Shown here: one piece after another, positions 30,407 through 32,048 of the stretch
Position numbering within the stretch: position 1 is the first letter of the stretch
How the letters are laid out: the number at the start of each line of letters is the position of its first letter
Source of the DNA: Chara braunii
Lineage: Eukaryota > Streptophyta > Charophyceae > Charales > Characeae
Direction of reading: 5' to 3'
Length of the DNA: 32,048 bases
NCBI GenBank assembly: GCA_003427395.1
Contig: BFEA01000059.1
Coordinates: forward strand, 1,935,250-1,967,297
The notes under the pieces: model-generated
Databases searched by the model: none
What the model was told of the DNA's origin: nothing
Seen by the model: only the letters and a program-made list of their open reading frames with translations
Made by a program: the position numbers and the translations under genes

Positions 30407-30770
30407 GCCCTTTGATTAGAGGGCCCTAAGGTCCATGCAGAAAGCTGGAAATAGCGTGATGCTCGACGAGTACTACCGAACTGCATGAATCCAAAATTCT
30501 GCAACTGCCAGCAACACCATCCTGACAATGGTCGAAAAGGGTCTGATTCTCTATAGCTCGAAGGAGACCTTTCAAGTTTCGACCTGCGCCATGCGGGCAA
30601 AAACTCGGTCTCAATTCGGTCGTCGAACCTTCTTTTAACAACTATCGAAGAATTTTCGAAAGCTATCCACCCGAGTGTCTATGTGGCGATGCGAAATCTT
30701 CGAAAACTGGGTTTTCGATGTGGCAAGGTCCTAACTTGGCATTGAGGGAACTTGCAAGAATGCTTTCTGC
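30407..30770. other. Gene-free stretch upstream of the U6 copies
   Basis: No reading frame of note. CGATGTGGCA at 30717-30726 resembles the inverse of the plant snRNA upstream element (TCCCACATCG), but it is in the wrong orientation and there is no TATA box near -30, so it is probably chance. Confidence 0.4.
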
Positions 30771-30864
30771 GTCCTTCAGGGCATCCGCTAAAATTGGAAC
30801 CATATAGGGAAGATTAGCATGACCCATGCGCAAGGATGACATGCATAAATTAAGAAATGGTCCC
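30771..30864 (+). pseudogene. U6 snRNA-like sequence, full length but diverged
   Basis: It begins GTCCTTCAGGGCATCC, contains TAAAATTGGAAC, AGATTAGCATG and GCGCAAGGATGACA, and ends AAATTAAGAAATGGTCC, which is the plant-type U6 3' end. The essential ACAGAGA box reads ATAGGGA, and there is no T-run terminator after it, so it is unlikely to work. U6 normally forms the catalytic core of the spliceosome. Confidence 0.85.
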
Positions 30865-30914
30865 CCGCCCAGAAAACAATGTCGGCGCCTACTCGCCAAA
30901 CTTGGCGTATGGAG

Positions 30915-30944
30915 AGTAGTGCAACCGTCCTTCGGGATATCCGT

Positions 30945-30976
<32 letters not shown>

Positions 30977-31035
30977 GGCCCTTGCGCAAGGATGACACGT
31001 ATAGGGGAAAAAAAAAAAAAAAAAGTAGTGCAACC
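30915..31035 (+). mobile_element. U6 snRNA retrocopy with A tail and 12-bp target-site duplications
   Basis: The direct repeat AGTAGTGCAACC at 30915-30926 and 31024-31035 flanks a U6 sequence that starts GTCCTTCGGGATATCC at 30927. The ACAGAGA box is intact (30960-30966), with GATTAGCATGGCCC and GCGCAAGGATGACACG. After about 75 bases the U6 match stops, and a short TATAGGGG and 17 A follow. A truncated U6 joined to an A tail between target duplications is the signature of LINE-mediated retrotransposition. No external promoter came with it. Confidence 0.93.
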
Positions 31036-31204
31036 AGGCCCTGAAAGTCGGCGGCTGTGCAAAATGTTTTTTTTTTTTTTCTTGTTGTCGGTTCGTGGCC
31101 GTTGGCCATTCGATGTCCGCATATCGCATTGCGACCGAGTGCAATTTGACATCATTCATGGAGGAGTTGCTTCCACCAGTGCATTTGAAAAAGGAAATTA
31201 TCCA

Positions 31205-31690
31205 ACAACCTAGCTCAGTTGGTTAGGCATGCAGGTGATATTTAGGAGGTTGTGGGTTCGAGGCCCATAACCGCATGCGGCACACTTAGTGCCAATCATC
31301 GGTGATAGTACACTTGATACCTCTGATCAGTAACAGCACGGTCCCTGACCAACATGGTGTGGGTGTGAGTGTGAGTGGGTTGTGTGTGGTGTCTGGGAGA
31401 GTGTTGGCCTTAGACACTGCTGTTATTCGGTTGGGGGTGGAGGACGATGAAAAGGGAGGTGCAACTACTGGCAAAATGCTCGGTCTTTGTGTTAGCCGGA
31501 TCCCCACCGGCGGCCCCACTCCATCCTTGACGACCATGGTTGGGGTCGGGGGCAACATGCATCCCCTCTGATGGTTGGAGGGAGACAACAAAACTATGTT
31601 TGCAGGGGTCCTTTGTGTAAGCCTTAGAAGCAGTGGTAGGTAGGTAGTGAAGTTGAATTGAAACAATTTGAAAGATGATGAAAAATTTTA
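31205..31690 (+). mobile_element. tRNA-headed SINE-like element
   Basis: TAGCTCAGTTGG (31211-31222) is a perfect pol III A box. GGTTCGAGGCC (31255-31265), 33 bases further, fits the B box. The T arm pairs, but the acceptor stem and D arm do not, so this is not a working tRNA. The body runs through a GT-rich and C-rich part to AGTGGTAGGTAGGTAGTG near 31632-31649 and an A-rich end. The same 3' segment ends the 120-bp repeats at 9478-9717, which suggests a family. Element ends and target duplications were not resolved. Confidence 0.55.
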
Positions 31691-31724
31691 GAGAAGAATA
31701 TAACGTAGTTAAAAAAAAGGGAAA

Positions 31725-31815
31725 ATTTGTCAGGCGCCCCTGTATTTTCCATTAATTTACGTCGCGCCCCTCCGACAACCAATTTACCTTGTCACGCCCC
31801 TGGGCCTGAAAATCC
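31725..31815 (+). repeat. Three spaced GTC-[A/G]-GCGCCCCT motifs
   Basis: GTCAGGCGCCCCT, GTCGCGCCCCT and GTCACGCCCCT are spaced about 30 bases apart, each followed by ATTTAC-type or similar text in the first two. A weak ~32-bp tandem repeat. Confidence 0.55.
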
Positions 31816-32019
31816 TTTCAGCAGGCCCCTGTCGGTAGTGGGCACAACTTTCTAGGATGCCCTCCCTCAACTCGTGGTCCCATTCCATTGGGCTCTGCGC
31901 CATATGTCCTTGTAGGGGGCACCCATCTTCCTGTGTTGCCCCTGCAGCAGTGAGGCGCTTGAAATTTGAATTCGATTTTGAACCCCGTTGTTGTTGACGC
32001 GCCGCCACTATTTTTTTTA
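31816..32019. other. Gene-free end stretch
   Basis: No domain or repeat recognised. Open frames here are short and overlap. Confidence 0.4.
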
Positions 32020-32020
32020 A

Positions 32021-32048
32021 CGCGCGTGTGTGCGTGTGTGTGTGTGTG
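32021..32048. repeat. (GT)n/(GC) microsatellite at the window edge
   Basis: A run of alternating GC and GT units continues to the last base. Confidence 0.95.

Noticed and set aside
30717-30726. Plant snRNA upstream element before the first U6 copy
   Set aside because: The match is in reverse orientation with no TATA box at the usual spacing, and the U6 copy has a mutated core box.
31203-31275. Functional tRNA gene
   Set aside because: A and B boxes are perfect and the T arm pairs, but acceptor and D stems do not form and no clear anticodon arm exists. A SINE head is the better reading.

Overview
The window is nuclear DNA of a eukaryote. It holds one large, intron-rich protein gene on the + strand (1272-17831), followed by about 14 kb of decayed mobile elements, fold-back repeats and small-RNA retrocopies. 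The organism is most likely a green plant-lineage organism, perhaps a large-genome streptophyte alga such as a charophyte. Three things point that way. A U6 snRNA copy ends in the plant-type 3' sequence (AAAT..AGAAATGGTCC). The main gene is a two-RRM nucleolin with a short glycine/arginine tail, as in plants and fungi, rather than the four-RRM animal form. The minus-strand debris looks like plant-type retroelement protein (zinc knuckle plus coiled coils). The taxon is inferred, not proven.

Region 1-1271 holds a (GA)n microsatellite, a purine tract and the presumed promoter/5' leader. Region 1272-17831 is a nucleolin-like gene that I could assemble as 17 exons with GT..AG introns and consistent phases (2358 nt, 785 codons plus stop). 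The order is a basic N-terminus, about 11 alternating Lys/Ala/Pro linkers and Ser/Asp/Glu tracts, RRM1, RRM2, an RGG/GAR tail and a GKKTTFDD end. The middle exons are nearly all phase 0, and each carries one basic-plus-acidic module. This looks like growth by exon duplication.

The introns are unusual. They carry about ten copies of a ~100 bp palindromic MITE-like element (terminal repeat GTCTTCACCCGAATAGAACG) and many tandem duplications with periods of 22 to 250 bp. One duplication copies the end of exon 1 and seems to supply a 10-nt microexon needed to keep frame.

From 17.8 to 24 kb I see no solid gene: a 182-bp tandem duplication, a strong hairpin, fold-backs, a weak two-exon candidate and a minus-strand GIY-YIG-like endonuclease fragment. 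From 24.1 to 26.4 kb there is a 76-nt A-tailed retro-insertion with target-site duplications, then a minus-strand gag-like pseudogene broken by three tandem duplications. From 27.5 to 28.9 kb lies a family of GC-rich/AT-rich elements in direct and inverted copies. From 29 to 31.1 kb there are palindromes and two U6 snRNA copies, the second a textbook retrocopy with an A tail and 12-bp target-site duplications. From 31.2 to 31.7 kb there is a tRNA-headed SINE-like element. The window ends in (GT)n. No rRNA gene, intact tRNA or CRISPR array was seen. Copy counts, identities and homology statements come from reading by eye.
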